The notes: generated from the letters alone by a model not told the origin. A stretch of 64,000 nt of DNA from Sugiyamaella lignohabitans (GCF_001640025.1 NC_031672.1:2790001-2854000), one strand, 5' to 3'. Positions 31,365 to 43,972 are shown, numbered from the stretch's first letter. A program made the numbers and translations.

Positions 31365-33217
31365 ACGACACCTCGTCCAAGGCAGTGCACATCAGATAGG
31401 AGATATATCCCGTACAGATACGAAAGCATCGGAGTTGGTTACTTCCGGGACGACCACGATATCACGGCATTTCCGAACGATCGCTCAGGGGTAGTTCGGA
31501 AAAATGTGAGCCGACAAGGCGGGCGGACTAGGCAGGGTTTCCGAGAGCCAAGTGTTCGGCACCACTCAACGACGTAGGTATTCAAGCAGCATACCCCAAC
31601 AAGACTTGAGCACAAGGATTTTAGGTTAAGCTCTCGCGGATAATATCAACATGCCGATGCAGGTCAGACAGGGCACGTCATGGATGAGGTGCGATATTAA
31701 TCAGATTGTCAAGGCAAGCCATTTTGTTTTATTTTTTGAGGTAGCAATCCTTTGTTAATGGGTAAAATATTCATCCAGGAATACTACCGGAGCAGGTCGC
31801 GAGCGACATGTGAAAAGTTTCCAGTTTCAAGCGATATCATGCATTGATCCCGCGCGTGCTTGAAGCTACAACGGTCTCTGCACCAATCTTGGTCAGGCCA
31901 CTAGCATATAAGTGGGGTGGACACAAAGAGAATTGTGTGCATGATCTACCGAGGAAACGGGCTTGAAAGTTGTCATGAATCTAACCTCATTAGGGTTTGA
32001 CATGTATGCATGAGTTTAATTTGAGCATGGACCACCGTCTGCAGTGCACTTTAATGGGCGCTTGCTGTACGGTGTTGGGGTAGAGAGGATTGAATCTTTA
32101 AATAGAGTTTCACATCTGTCGAGCGTTCTGCTAGAGGGGTAAAAATATAACCGTTTGACGGGGGATTTGGTGGTGTGGTGGTGTTAAGGTTATCATCACA
32201 AGTATTGCACATGTGCAGTGTTTAGAAACCAAACCGTCAAAGTTGCAAAGGTGGAGTTTGGAAGATCAGAAGTGAAGATCGAAGGTTTCTTTTCTCGACT
32301 TGTTAAACTGCTTATGGCTAGTTCAAGGGGTTATGGGTTCCTAGGTTCCTAGGTTACTAAACTAGCGTGTTGCTAGAGAACAATCCCCTACAGCATGAGT
32401 AGGAGTGTCTTATACCGCTGCGAGTTATACGTTCTTAGTGGACGTTACAAGACGAAGCTTAAGTAGGCTTAGCTCTGGATGTGATTTCAAGAGGTTGTTA
32501 GTCTAGATCCAGGATCCATTGGGTGTATTGTGTGTACGGGTTGCTTCTGATTTCAGTTTCGAGTCGGACTCCGGTTGGCTGGAACGACCGTGACCGAAAG
32601 ACAACCTTGTCCAGACAACCGTGACCAGACGACTGTGGCCAGCCGACTGTGTATGGCCGAAATATCCAGACGAGCATGACCTGATGATCATGTCGAGAGC
32701 TTATTAAGGTCAGAGTGGAGCGCCGGTCGGATCGAAATTCGGCTCAAGAGTAACTTCTATGAACCTTTACAAAGCACATGAGTCGGCACAGTTCCCAGCT
32801 ATGTCACATTCAAACATGCGGATCGAACAATCCCTAGACTGATTTGGAAGTGCAAGAGTAGATTTTTTGTTTTCAGTTTTCAGCCTGCGCCTCTATCCTG
32901 ATGCGTCGTCTACTTTGGTAGCAATATAGGTTATTGCACGCCAAAAACTAAATGATCGCATTTAGTAAAGTTTCTGCCCAGGAAACCATTTTTCAAGTCG
33001 GTTCATTTTGTTTCAGATTTTGCAACGGCACCTGCCACCTGCTACCCCAGTAACGTCCGACATTTTCGATCGATGATGCCGATTGATAGCGTCTACGATG
33101 GCTGGCAGGTCCAGAGGGCTTATGAAGGTCGACGATGGTCAATGATAATCAGATAATCTCCGACCGATAGCCCAAGACAGAGAGCGATAGCCGCAGATAG
33201 AGAGAGCATGATGGCAG

Positions 33218-33345
33218 GGTCTCCGATAGTTAGAGTTAGCAAGGTCTCCGATAGTCAGAGTTAGCGAGGTCTCCGCTAGTCAAGTAACACAACAGTCTCC
33301 GATATTCAGTAACACAGTCTACGATATTCTACGATAGTCCAGTAT
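33218..33345. repeat. Imperfect TCTCCGATA/AGTCAGAGTTAGC repeats
   Basis: About five spaced copies of GTCTCCGATA-like words, with CAGAGTTAGC or CAGTAACAC between them, form a loose tandem array. Confidence 0.7.
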
Positions 33346-34532
33346 GGTCAAGGGTCTAACCATACGATATATGCAATGTGCTAGGAAAGGTGTAGTAGAC
33401 CCGAATTGTCTTTATGATTGAAGTCTACTGATATCAATCTCTGTAACTAGTAGACGACCAACCGACCAACCGAGCTAACAAGAACAGGCGACTTATTCTG
33501 TTTGTTTCAGAATCAGTCGAATCACTCGAGCAATATACCGAACAAGACAAACTGGGGCGGAACTCGCCTACATTTAATGCGGAAGTCAGCATACACCCAT
33601 TTGGCCGCCTGTTACCGCCAAAATTCTATATAAGCTATATAGTATTAAGCTCAGAACGGTAACCAACGAACTTAGAACCTACCTAGAACCTAGATGATAC
33701 GGCGCACTCACGATAATCAGCAAGAGTGGGATTAGGGATACAAACGTGGCAATGTCAATGTCTAATCGAGAAGGTGCTTGATGCTTTCAATCGAAATTTC
33801 ACTTGCACCTGCTTGCACCTGCGATCGGGATGTAACTGCAAAACATGCAATTGCTAACTAATTTATTTACATTTACAAATGTGAGATTTTTTATTATCAT
33901 TATAATCATGATAATAATTATTTATATAGTTTTATGTTTTTTATTTTTGCTCCAGAGTTTATCTGATTAATCGTCATACATCACACTATTATTGCTGATT
34001 ATATATATACGTTGAACCAAACTCTGTCCAAAACACTTGACTGATCGGCTAACCATCACAGATCGCCGGAGATCCTTCTGAAACATGCACCTCTATATTG
34101 AAATGAGCCGCATGGACTGATGAGATCAATCTGAAAAACTGCATGGAAGGTTGTATAACTTTAACTTGTACAGAAGCTTTCTCAACTTAGAACTGGTTCT
34201 GTAAAGAAACGTTTTTTTCTTTTTCATTGCCGTTTGTTTTCTGTTTCCCCCGCTCCTAATTCTATTTATATATTTATTTTTTTATCGCACTTTTGTGGTA
34301 ACCTAGATCACGGCTTTCTTTTTTCTTCACGTCGGTTGCCGAAACTTCACGGTCGCAAGGCATTGCAACATCACAACACAAAAATCACAAAACATTACAA
34401 GACATTACACAAAATCCACAAGGATCAGAAGTTTTCTATCAGGTTGATCTAATATTTCAGCCGCCAAAACAAAAGCAAAAACAAATTTCCTGAAAAGTTA
34501 ACTGATTCTGAAACCTCTGAAACGTCTTCATC

Positions 34533-35576
34533 ATGTCTCAGGATCATCAAAACCCTATTACTGTATCCTTAAAGGACCTCAGGGATAATAACGTATCAGA
34601 TAGTTTACTGGTGGATGCGTTTGGTCGTGAGTCTCTAGGCATTATCATCGTCACAGACTTACCCGATCACTACAAGCAACTGCGAGCCAGGGTCCTGCAG
34701 AATGCTGCTAAACTAGCACATCTAGCCCCTGAAAAACTTGCCAAAATCGAGGTACCAGAGGCTTTCTGGTTAGTCGGATGGTCTTGCGGGAAAGAAAAAC
34801 TTGCAAATGGCTTACCAGATAATTACAAAGGATCGTACTATGTCAATTGCGACTTTTATGCCGAGAAGTCTGGCCAGAAACCCGAATTTACTGCCCAGGA
34901 CCTAGCCAATTGTAAGGAGTACACATCCAACAACGTATTTCCCGACGACTCAGACATTCCTCGATTCGAACAGGATTTGAAAGATCTTCTCACTCTTATG
35001 ATCGATACTGCCAAACAAGTGGCCAAGAACTGTGATCGCTATCTCACCAATAACAAACAAGCCACTGGTCAAGCTGCTGCTGTAAATAGCAACAACTACC
35101 TTGAAAACATTGTCAAGACCTCCAACACCACCAAGGCCCGTCTATTGCATTATTACGCCCCACCGGCCGACGCTGCCCCTGAGTCCGATGACAGTTGGTG
35201 TGGAGAGCATGTGGACCACTCATGTATCACCGCACTCACAAGTGAGTACCTGATCCAGAACGGTAACACTTCTAACGAAGTGACACTTCCTGCTTCTGAA
35301 CAACACAAATACGGATTATTCATTCGCGACCGCCAGGGATCTCCTTTGCGAGTCGAGATTCCTAAAGACGCCCTTGCTTTCCAGACTGGCAGTGCTCTTG
35401 AAGCCATCAGTGGCGGGGTGTTCAGAGCCATCCCACACTATGTCAAGGCCCCTTCATCTCCCGAAATCGCCCGCAGCACCCTCGCTGTCTTCTGCCAACC
35501 CAGCTTGCATGACAAAGTCTCTGTCGACAAGGACTTTGTCACCTTCTCCCGCGAGATCCTGTCCAAGAACCACTAA
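34533..35576 (+). CDS. 2-oxoglutarate/Fe(II) dioxygenase (isopenicillin-N-synthase-like fold)
   Basis: The 347-residue protein shows the non-haem iron facial triad: His226 and Asp228 in WCGEHVDHS, and His302 in GGVFRAIPHYV. Arg314 (ARSTLAVF) is placed to bind 2-oxoglutarate. The N-terminus (SLGIIIVTDLPDHYKQLR) has the usual leading strand of the family. The substrate cannot be told from sequence; related genes are widespread in fungi and plants and mostly uncharacterised. It is the only gene in about 15 kb, between two deserts, and a GC-rich arm follows 147 bp after its stop in sense orientation. Confidence 0.85.
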   Translation: MSQDHQNPITVSLKDLRDNNVSDSLLVDAFGRESLGIIIVTDLPDHYKQLRARVLQNAAKLAHLAPEKLAKIEVPEAFWLVGWSCGKEKLANGLPDNYKGSYYVNCDFYAEKSGQKPEFTAQDLANCKEYTSNNVFPDDSDIPRFEQDLKDLLTLMIDTAKQVAKNCDRYLTNNKQATGQAAAVNSNNYLENIVKTSNTTKARLLHYYAPPADAAPESDDSWCGEHVDHSCITALTSEYLIQNGNTSNEVTLPASEQHKYGLFIRDRQGSPLRVEIPKDALAFQTGSALEAISGGVFRAIPHYVKAPSSPEIARSTLAVFCQPSLHDKVSVDKDFVTFSREILSKNH

Positions 35577-35723
35577 ACGGCTCTGTTACTAGACTCTTAC
35601 ACCACAACCAGTCGGTCAACTGGTAGCTTAGAAGTTTCTTCTTCATGTACATTACAAAAACTACTTAGCACTGTATCTTTTTTTTTTTCGTCCTCACACC
35701 ACGGTTTTGGAGGGGGGCCACGG

Positions 35724-35774
35724 TGCCTCCGGCGGCTGGGGCGCTGCCCCAGACCCCGTAGCTCGCTTCGCTCG
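35724..35774 (+). repeat. GC-rich element, truncated arm after the dioxygenase gene
   Basis: Plus arm, core loop GCT, shortened inner part like the copy at 3648. A decayed TGCCTCCGCCGACTGAGGCA near 36150 may be another remnant. Confidence 0.88.
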
Positions 35775-37065
35775 AATGCGCCGGGTGGTCTGCTCTGTCC
35801 GGGATCTTGGCGACTGCTGCAAGCCAGCTGCTGTGTCTGGTCGTGAAACGAATTGATCCAGATATGGCCTCCCAGTCAGGCCATAGCCAACTCTTCGTGA
35901 ATGAAGATTGAGTTATGGCCTGAATTGGGGCTCTCGGTAAACTGTCGCCAAAAAAGCGAGCTCATTGCATACAGTGCCTGTATGACGTAAACTGTCAAAC
36001 GCCTCTCTCTCTCACCACCAAACTATAATTCTCGGACTGGCACTGCTGGCTATCGACGGCCCTATCTCCACCCTCGCTCACTCAGTAAACAAAGCAGAAA
36101 CCAAAAAATTAACTCATCACCCGACCACTATCACTCAACTCCTCTGGGGGTCCTGCCTCCGCCGACTGAGGCAGATGTCACAGAGGTGTGAAAGATCGGC
36201 AGGTCAACCAGTTGAGAGGTGTGCATGGAAAAAGCAATGTGGGTTAAAAGGGCAAATCTAACTGGATTTAATTTAGATCGTTTATGCACAGAACCACAGG
36301 GGGATCGACGGAGTCTGTGAGGGTAGGTGCAGATGGCTGCATGGTTGTTAGGCGGGGGCCAGGGCAACAGGAACCGCTAGCAGGAAGCAGCGAGTTCCAG
36401 CAACCATGGTTGTGGATCAGTGGTGGGAGACGGTCAGACGGGCTCGCCAGGACCACGAGGGGAATGAGGGGTATGAAGGCGGAGCGGAGATATGCCATGC
36501 CATATTCAGTATTGGATTACAAAGTGCTGTGCAACAAAAGTTCCAGAAGAATTACCGTCTCGCAGAGGAAGCACTAGAAGCAGCAGCAGCAGAAGCAGAA
36601 GCAAAAGCACAGACCTAAAGACCGGTGCCGCAAGGCGGGGTTAGCAATTACATATGACTTGGCCATTGATAAGTATGTAGCTCGAGAGAGCCAAGTCGGA
36701 CTATGTACATGGCAAGGCGGCCTGAATGTTAGATACTGACAGGACAAGGAGGGGCACAACACATGATAAAGCCCACACTAAAGCACTCGATTTGACGAGC
36801 ACGGACTCTCAATTGACCGACCAGCAGATGAGCGACCAGCCACGACCACTCACAATCGTCCGACCAGCAATCGCTTCATCTCCTCACCCACCCACCACCT
36901 ACCTACCCACTACAAAAAGAACTTGCGATAAGGTTTACTAACAAGTTAGTTAGTTAGTGTTCGATTGGCAATAGAGGTACATAGACCGATATACTCACAT
37001 ACCCGACAGAGGGTGGGGTCGATAAGCAGCCGAGAGCCAGGTTAGCTGGTTGGCGATCCAACCCA

Positions 37066-37101
37066 CTAGTTCCTCTAGTTCCTCTAGTTCCTCTAGTCCC
37101 G
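37066..37101. repeat. 9-bp tandem repeat
   Basis: CTAGTTCCT repeated three times plus a partial unit. Confidence 0.85.
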
Positions 37102-37209
37102 CAGGCCCCGCTCTCTGTCCCACACTAGCCAAGACCCACCTACCCATGGTCTATCGTCTACCGTCGTCTATCACCCACTAGCAGGAGAGATCGTCTGAAG
37201 TGCCGTGCC

Positions 37210-37232
37210 ATCACGCATCACGCATCACGCAT
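37210..37232. repeat. 7-bp tandem repeat
   Basis: ATCACGC repeated three times plus two bases. Confidence 0.85.
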
Positions 37233-37964
37233 ATTCGTGCTATCAGTGCAATATTGTCTGTCACTGTACAGGAACATCATGTTACATGAGCTAGGTAGAT
37301 ACCGCTGTTCCTTCAGACTGCCCAGCTATCTTTCTAGCCAGCTACCCAGTCAAAGAACCCCGTTAGTCAATTACACAGTACAGTTTCATAGAAACTCAAT
37401 TGTATAGTGCAGTTTCACAGTCACACAACAGATGTGTTACAAGATAAAATAGCCGGCCACCTGGGTCACTTTAAGCTCAGCATGAATCTCGCTGGTCCTC
37501 TCATATCTCACAGGCTTGAAAAAGGGCCGGCCGATTGACCACGATCTGGAACGACGTCTGAGCTGATTCTGGACGCTACAACCGCCCGATGCACACGGGC
37601 CCTCGTTTGTATCTCCGGCCAGCAGCAGCAGCAACAGCAGCAGCCAGAACCTGCTCGCATCTGGCCTTGCCTCATGCAACCAGCAACAAGCAACAAGCGT
37701 CCTGGACGTACCTCGCACCACCACCATCCAACCCACTAGCAGATCGGCTTGACCCCAGCTGCTGCCCACAGACACTCCCACGGGCCCCGCTCACTCCGCC
37801 TGCCCGCCCGCCCGCCAGTCCACTCAGCAATCGGCCGACTCCCACTGCACGCACAAGCAAGCGAGCCCGCTGCACACCAGAAACACCGACCTATGGCGGG
37901 TGGGCCCACTCGCATCGGCGCATGTACGCTTATCAGGCACCGTAGCGGCCCACGGGCCGGGGCA

Positions 37965-38104
37965 TGCCTCCGGCGGCTGGGGCTGCGCCCCAGACCCCCC
38001 GGCTCCTCTCGCTGCGCTCGAGTCGAGCGTCGACGGTGCCCCCAAACGTCTCCTGCGAAGCAGGAGCCACGGGGTCTGGGGCAGAGCCCCAGCCGCCGGA
38101 GGCA
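37965..38104. repeat. GC-rich element, complete copy, mirror partner of 38300-38439
   Basis: 140 bp, long arm (loop TGC), spacer, short arm (loop TCT). Nearly the exact reverse complement of the next copy. Confidence 0.95.
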
Positions 38105-38299
38105 GACTCCCCCAGACCCGTGCAAGCGGATCGAGATAAGACACCAGCTAAGACATTGCCAGCAGGAGACCATCTCATCATCTGACGGGAAATATTATTT
38201 TATTATTTGCGATTTAATACACTATTGTTTTATATACAGACAATAATTATTTCGTTCGTATAGCGGCCCATCTCCGGCCTGCCAGAGACAGGTCTCAGG

Positions 38300-38439
38300 T
38301 GCCTCCGGCGGCTGGGGCGCTGCCCCAGACCCCGTGGCTCCTGCTTCGCAGGAGACGTTTGGGGGCACCGTGGACGCTCGACTCGAGCGCAGCGAGAGGA
38401 GCCGGGGGGTCTGGGGCGCAGCCCCAGCCGCCGGAGGCA
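38300..38439. repeat. GC-rich element, complete copy, mirror partner of 37965-38104
   Basis: 140 bp, short arm first (loop GCT), then long arm (loop TGC). By eye it differs from its partner mainly at one spacer base and at the apex of one core hairpin. Confidence 0.95.
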
Positions 38440-38634
38440 CGCCCCCCTGGTAGCAGCAAGCTAGCGGTGTTAGCCCACCGATCGGAGATCGATTTGCCTG
38501 GGCAGTCGAGAAAGTTGCTTGTTGATCGGTGAGTCAAGGCGATTGCGACGCGGTTACCCCTGGAAACAGTGTGCGTGCGCGTGCATAGCGGTGGTGGGGA
38601 CTGAGTCGGTGTGACGGGGAAGGGGAGGGGGGTG

Positions 38635-38692
38635 TGCCTCCGGCTGCCGGGGCGTTGCCCCGGACCCCATGGCTCCTCTCGCTTCGCTCGAG
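38635..38692 (+). repeat. GC-rich element, diverged solo arm
   Basis: Plus arm with several substitutions (GGCTGCCGGGGC) and core loop GTT. The stem keeps pairing (GGGGC/GCCCC). Confidence 0.85.
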
Positions 38693-39007
38693 TGGGGGCT
38701 TGGCCGGGTCCGGCGGAGCTGGGGAGGGAGTTGGATGGATGTGCTGTATGGTGAGGGGCAGTCGGGCGTATCTGATTCTGCTGCGCTGCTGTGGGTTCAA
38801 GTGAGTTAGTCGCGATAGTCAGACATTCTGGCAGGACTAGTACCGAACAGACTGAACGGGACAAAACACACCGGCAGGAACAGCAGCAGCCAGCCATGTA
38901 CTAAAATAGAAACCAGTCATCTCCCGGCTGATAACTCGCTGGCGGCAATCAACCGAAAATTTGCATGCTGTACGCTCTGTTTGTACGGTGTACGGTGTAT
39001 GGTGTAA

Positions 39008-39155
39008 GTATCAGAGTATGATAAGACTCGGATTAGAGTGGGATCTGACCAGTATCAGAACTGTATCAGGCAGGATCACAGCAGTGTCAGCCTGGTATCA
39101 GAGGAGAATCACCCCTAGTCAGACAAGATCAGATCAAACAGATGCTATCAGACAG
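39008..39155. repeat. Cluster of TATCAG words
   Basis: At least five TATCAG hexamers, most preceded by G or C, lie within about 150 bp in gene desert 2. Confidence 0.5.
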
Positions 39156-39778
39156 TCTCATGAGATAATATTAACCAGACAGTTTGGGACGTTACGGTAC
39201 TGTTCTGCAGTGCTGCTCAGTCGTGCTGCTCGGCACTGCGAAGTGGGTAGTGGGTAAGGTCGGTCAGCCAGTTTGGTTAGTCGCAAAAAACCAGTTAAGC
39301 ATAAGACGATCCACGACGATCAGGATCACTGCGCCAGACGCACAAAGCGGGGTATAGAAGGATATCAACACGCTAACTAACACTAACTAGAATGATAGTA
39401 AAAGAAATGAGGAGCAAAAACTTTTAAGCGAAAGCGAGAAAAAAAAAAGAAACTGACTTGACCCTGAACTGAAAAATGAAACCGAAAAAGAGTAAGAGGT
39501 AATAACTACCACTGCCTACTGCCCGTTACGACTTCTACTAGTATAGTAATAGAAATTTTTTATTATTAATTAATGCCTGATTCTGAATCTGAAGATCAAA
39601 CTGCACCTAGCTTAGCTTTAGTGTGACTTGAGTTTGAGGTTGAACCAGAGCCTGTAGTTGAACTTGTTGTTAACTACTTCTGTTCAGCAACGTCAGTCAA
39701 TTGTCTAACAAACTAGTGATACTTGATGTAATATAATATAATATATAATATAATATTTTAAATAATAATACCTCTAAA

Positions 39779-39898
39779 CTTGTAAAACCTGTAGGTCATT
39801 TAAGACTTGTAAGACCGTCTAACTGTGATCTATTAACCCTGTAAGACCTTTTAAAATCTGTAAGCTATTAACCCTGTAAACTTGTAAAACTTGTAACG
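39779..39898. repeat. Cluster of TGTAARAC-like words
   Basis: About eight CTGTAAGAC or CTTGTAAAAC variants in 120 bp, two of them with ATTAACCCTGTAA context. The spacing is irregular, more like a site cluster than a simple tandem array. Confidence 0.55.
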
Positions 39899-40145
39899 AA
39901 ACGCTAGTTTTAGCGAGCGACAGCTTGGTTGACTGATAGTCCTAGTCTCACCAACCTCACTTACTCACCTGCTTGCCTGCTACCTGCTCACCAGACAGGT
40001 GCTTTGCAGCCCTCTCGGTTCACATATCGCACCCACATCCACATCCGAACCCATCAAACCCAACCCAACCCACCTGAACTCAACTCAATTCGACCCAAAT
40101 CAACCCAATTTTTCAGTCAAAGTTTAGCTTTTGCTAACCTAAAGT

Positions 40146-40173
40146 ACAGAGCACAGAGCACAGAGCACAGACC
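40146..40173. repeat. 7-bp tandem repeat
   Basis: Four units of ACAGAGC, the last with one change. Confidence 0.85.
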
Positions 40174-41127
40174 AGGTGGTAGAGCGACACAAAATTCACA
40201 GTCTGGTGAACACATGAAACTTGCCGCTATAGCATGAAACAACCGTCACACAACCTTAACGCTGGCCCGGTACCAGCCAAACATAGCACGACCGCCTGTA
40301 AATAGTTTCTAGGCTAATGGTCATTTGGTCATAGCTTGCCGACTGCCGATATATGGATTACAAACGAAAAATAAAATTATAAAATTATAAACTTATAAAG
40401 CTATAGTTTTGTATTTTATTCAACCAGCGTCAACCTTCTATTGGTCATAAGACTGCATCTCACACTAGCGGGGGTTTCTTGTGATAGACAGATAGACAGA
40501 TAAACAAATAAAAATAAACCACTTGGCAGGTCATCCTTAGACTAAGTAGACCAGTCCAATTGGGACTTAGTACAGTAGAAGTGAGTAGCAAGAAGCAAAG
40601 GAGCTCCGCTGGAGCGGCATTCCGTCAGTTATCGGACACTAAACCGGAGTGGTACATAACATTCACAATGCTAATGCTAGTTAGCAAGAACAACCCCTCA
40701 GTCCGCCTCCACCTGTCGACCAGCCAACCAGCCCACCGGCCAACCGACCAGACAAAAAAGCTAAACACCACATGGTCACGGCTCCTAGTGGTCCGAAGTT
40801 AGAAAGATAAAGCAGCAGCAGCAGTAAACAGTAAACAGTAAAGTAGGAAAAATTAGCACCAAGGAAGGAGGAGCGGCTGTCAATCCTGCCAATTCAGCTT
40901 AACCTGGCAATCGTGCCCTGTCTATCTTCGCCAACTATCGACCCTACCCTGACCCGTCAAAGCTGCTTGCCGAGAGTCTACCCTGGTGTCACCATCCAGT
41001 GATCGGCCTTAAAAACTTTAAACTCCCTCAACAATCAGCCCGTCAGCCACGCCGCTATAAACCCAAACAGCCCCCCAAAACCCTAACTTTCCCCACCACC
41101 TCCCCCTCTCCCCTCCCACCTCACGCC

Positions 41128-41188
41128 CGACTCGAGCGCAGCAAGAGGAGCCACGGGGTCTGGGGCAGAGCCCCAGCCGCCGGAGGTA
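41128..41188 (-). repeat. GC-rich element, solo arm
   Basis: Minus arm, core loop TCT, one change in the inner hairpin (GCGCAGCAAG) and GGAGGTA at the outer end. Confidence 0.9.
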
Positions 41189-41503
41189 GACTCCCTCCCG
41201 ATCCCAGCCAGTGATCAAGCTTACACGGATCAGATATCGGATCTAGATCTGTGCCTGGCAGCACCTGTACCAGTAGCTAATCTGCGGACAGACGCACCGC
41301 GGTGCATATGCAGCGGTCGCCTGTACAATAGTCAATATCAGCGCGATATGGCTCGAGGCTGTATCGAGGCAGTATCGGCGAGCTTGCTTTTTTTGGGCCA
41401 TACGTCATGCCAGACTGCTGCAACCGTTCAACTCAAAAAAACGTTGCCAAGACCGGTCTCTGAGACATTTGCTCGCCATCACCCCACTTGCTGGAGGGGG
41501 TTG

Positions 41504-41642
41504 TGCCTCCGGCGGCTGGGGCTCCGCCCCAGACCCCGCTGCTCCTCTCGCTACGCTCGAGTCGGGATGTGGGGGCCACTCGGAAACTCCTGCGAAGCAG
41601 GAGCAACGGGGTCTGGGGCGGAGCCCCAGCCCGCCGGAGGCA
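41504..41642. repeat. GC-rich element, complete copy
   Basis: 139 bp. Long arm (loop TCC, apex GCGTAGC on the minus strand), then short arm (loop TCC) with an extra C (CAGCCCGCCGG). Confidence 0.94.
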
Positions 41643-42299
41643 CAAGGGGGGGGGGATAGGGCAGGTACCGTCGGGCTGGTTTATTCGTGCTGCATCTGCC
41701 AGCCCGGCCCCCGCTGCCTAACGGGAAGTGGTGCATGGCAGCGTGCCTCGCCAGGGTTGTAACTGGATCTCACTCTGGGGTCGGACAGGGTTCAGGCCAA
41801 TGGTAATAATAATGCTAATATATACCAGTACCAGCGCCAAATCAAAATAATAATAATAATTATTATTCTATTATGATCATATACGAACACTAGCAGTATC
41901 GTCCATTGACTAGCATCGAATCTAAGTCAAACCAAATCTCATATGAAAATAAAAATTCCTTGTCCTCGTCACAAACAGGTTCGTGTCAGGTCAGATCACA
42001 TCAGATCCTCTTTTAGTACTGGTTGCTTGTCGATGGGCTTGGCTTGCCTGCTGCCGGCCGGTCGCTGGCCGGCTGGTTTGGTTTTAGCGGGCAGCACCAG
42101 CAGCAGCAACAACAACTTTCGTCAACCTGCCGGCCGGCTGGTTGGCCAGCAGCGGATTTTCACTCTAGCTCTGGCTCGATACTCCACCCGGCAGCTGCAC
42201 GGCCGCTCGACGCTGCTCTTTGGCACCAGCTCGCATTTGTCGCAAAAATCTCACCTCTCAAACCCCCAAACCCACCCCACGCTGCCCCACCATCCCCAG

Positions 42300-42352
42300 C
42301 TCGAGCGAAGCGAGCTACGGGGTCTGGGGCGGAGCCCCAGCCGCCGGAGGCA
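42300..42352 (-). repeat. GC-rich element, truncated arm
   Basis: Minus arm, loop TCC, with a shortened inner part (CTCGAGCGAAGCGAGCTACGG). Confidence 0.88.
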
Positions 42353-42509
42353 ACACCCCCATCCCCCCTGGTACGAGCCCGTTGCCCGTTCGATGCTCGA
42401 TGCTCGATGCTGACACCGGCAGCACCACCGGTCTTTGTCCTGTAATCGGCATGCGGGCCCGGGTGCCGGGCCGTGCGTGTGGTTGCCAACCGGCCTGGGG
42501 AGGGGGATG

Positions 42510-42562
42510 TGCCTCCGGCGGCCAGGACGCTAGCCCCGGACCCCGCTGTGCTCGCATCGCGA
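42510..42562 (+). repeat. GC-rich element, decayed arm
   Basis: Begins TGCCTCCGGCGGC, but the core hairpin is disrupted (CAGGACGCTAGCCCCGG). A CTCGCATCGCGAG end is visible. Confidence 0.7.
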
Positions 42563-42959
42563 GCTGCGTCGGGGTGGGAGGGGGTGAGGGGCGGACGGGC
42601 TTAGAGGGGGAGTGAAGGGGAAGGAGGGGAGTGAAGGGATGAGGGGTGAGAGGGGGGTGATATTTGGAGAAAGTGAGTTGAGAATGAATGAGTGGGCAGG
42701 CGAACGAAAGAGGAGCCCTGCTGCTGCCGAGGGTTGGTCGACTGGTGCCATGGTGATGACGACGGACGATGCCGTTATCAGGCTGTTTCTTTTTCTGTAC
42801 TTCTGTGCCTCGAAACAGCACCCTAGCCCGGGCATCACCGTCCACAGCGGGCAGGCTATCAGCGGGTGTGAAATGAAATGTGCGTTTTAGGAAGGAAACA
42901 CTGAGCTTATTGCGAAAAGAACCTTTGAGACTGCCCTCGGTCTAGGGGGGACGGGGTCG

Positions 42960-43097
42960 TGCCTCCGGCGGCTGGGGCTCCGCCCCAGACCCCGTAGCTC
43001 CTGCTTCGCAGGAGTTGGCTAGCGATCCCCACGCAACGACTCGAGCGGAGCGAGAGGAGCAGCGGGGTCTGGGGTGGAGCCCCAGCCGCCGGAGGCT
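42960..43097. repeat. GC-rich element, complete copy
   Basis: 138 bp, short arm first (loop TCC), then long arm (GGGGTGGAGCCCC, one stem change creating a G-T pair). Confidence 0.94.
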
Positions 43098-43911
43098 GTC
43101 ACCGGGCTGGTATAGATAGGCTATAGATAGAGATATATATAGGTCTGCATATTAACCGATGTCGACATATAGGTCTGCATGTGTTTTATAGCCGGTCGGT
43201 GAACCCACTATGCATGTACAGATTGATATACAGATTGACAGGTAAATATAGATGGAGATACAGGTAGAGCGGATCATTCATTGTCTTCGCTGTTTGCACG
43301 GAATGAAACGGATCAATTGAGAGAATTTTGTCCCCGAGTGTGGGGAATGGAGATGATAGGCCATATAAATTTATTCGAAGAGTTTGTACGAAGTAGGGTG
43401 TAGAGACGGGATGGAGACAATTGAGCAGGGTGAGTAGGTTAGGCTGGTTGAGCAGATCAGAGTCCGATGGAGGAGAAGGCGCGATTAAGCTAGCCACCAT
43501 CGGTAACACAGGTACAACCACCCTTGTCAGAGTAATTTTCGCAATGCCGTTGCTATCGCATGCTGTTGCATTGTCTGGTGTGTGTCGGATGACTGTTTGG
43601 TACCGTCTGTTGTCTGATCTTGTCTTCTGACTTTGCCATCGCTGGATCTACCATGGACTTATCCTTGGCACCGCGCTCGCAGGACCTGGTCGCCAGTAAA
43701 CATCCACGTACCTTCGGATTCCCACTAATGTAGCAACCATTTAAACTCTCGTCTGGCCCAATTGGCTCCGTACCTAGTCTACTGAACATCCCACATACCA
43801 TTGGCTGTATAGCTTGTAAATTAGTTTATATCATCAGTACCAACATCCTTCCACTTACCCCCACACTACACCTCAGTCTCAAAAAAAAAAAACACACCCG
43901 TCCCCCTTACC

Positions 43912-43972
43912 CGACTCGAGCGAAACGAGAGGAGCAGCGGGGTCTGGGGCGGAGCCCCAGCCGCCGGAGGCA
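43912..43972 (-). repeat. GC-rich element, solo arm
   Basis: Minus arm, core loop TCC, one change in the inner hairpin (GCGAAACGAG). Confidence 0.9.

Larger units (their letters stand above)
29945..34532. other. Gene desert 1
   Basis: About 4.6 kb with almost no ORF over 60 codons in any frame. Contents: one solo GC-rich arm (31304-31364), CTAGGTTC repeats near 32340 and a TCTCCGATA-rich tract (33218-33345). The last 250 bp before 34533 are probably the dioxygenase leader. It could be long regulatory DNA, an unannotated ncRNA or a point-like centromere; nothing here decides. Confidence 0.5.

Noticed and set aside
37749..38897. Several 100-200 codon frames (for example 37749-38246 plus and 38295-38897 minus)
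   Set aside because: They are made of translated GC-rich elements (words such as GGWGSAPDP and PPAAGAxPQTP) joined to low-complexity sequence. The same words occur in all frames at every copy.
42160..42845. Overlapping 100-176 codon frames on both strands
   Set aside because: GC-rich, Pro/Arg/Ser-biased composition and repeat content explain the lack of stops; no domain visible.
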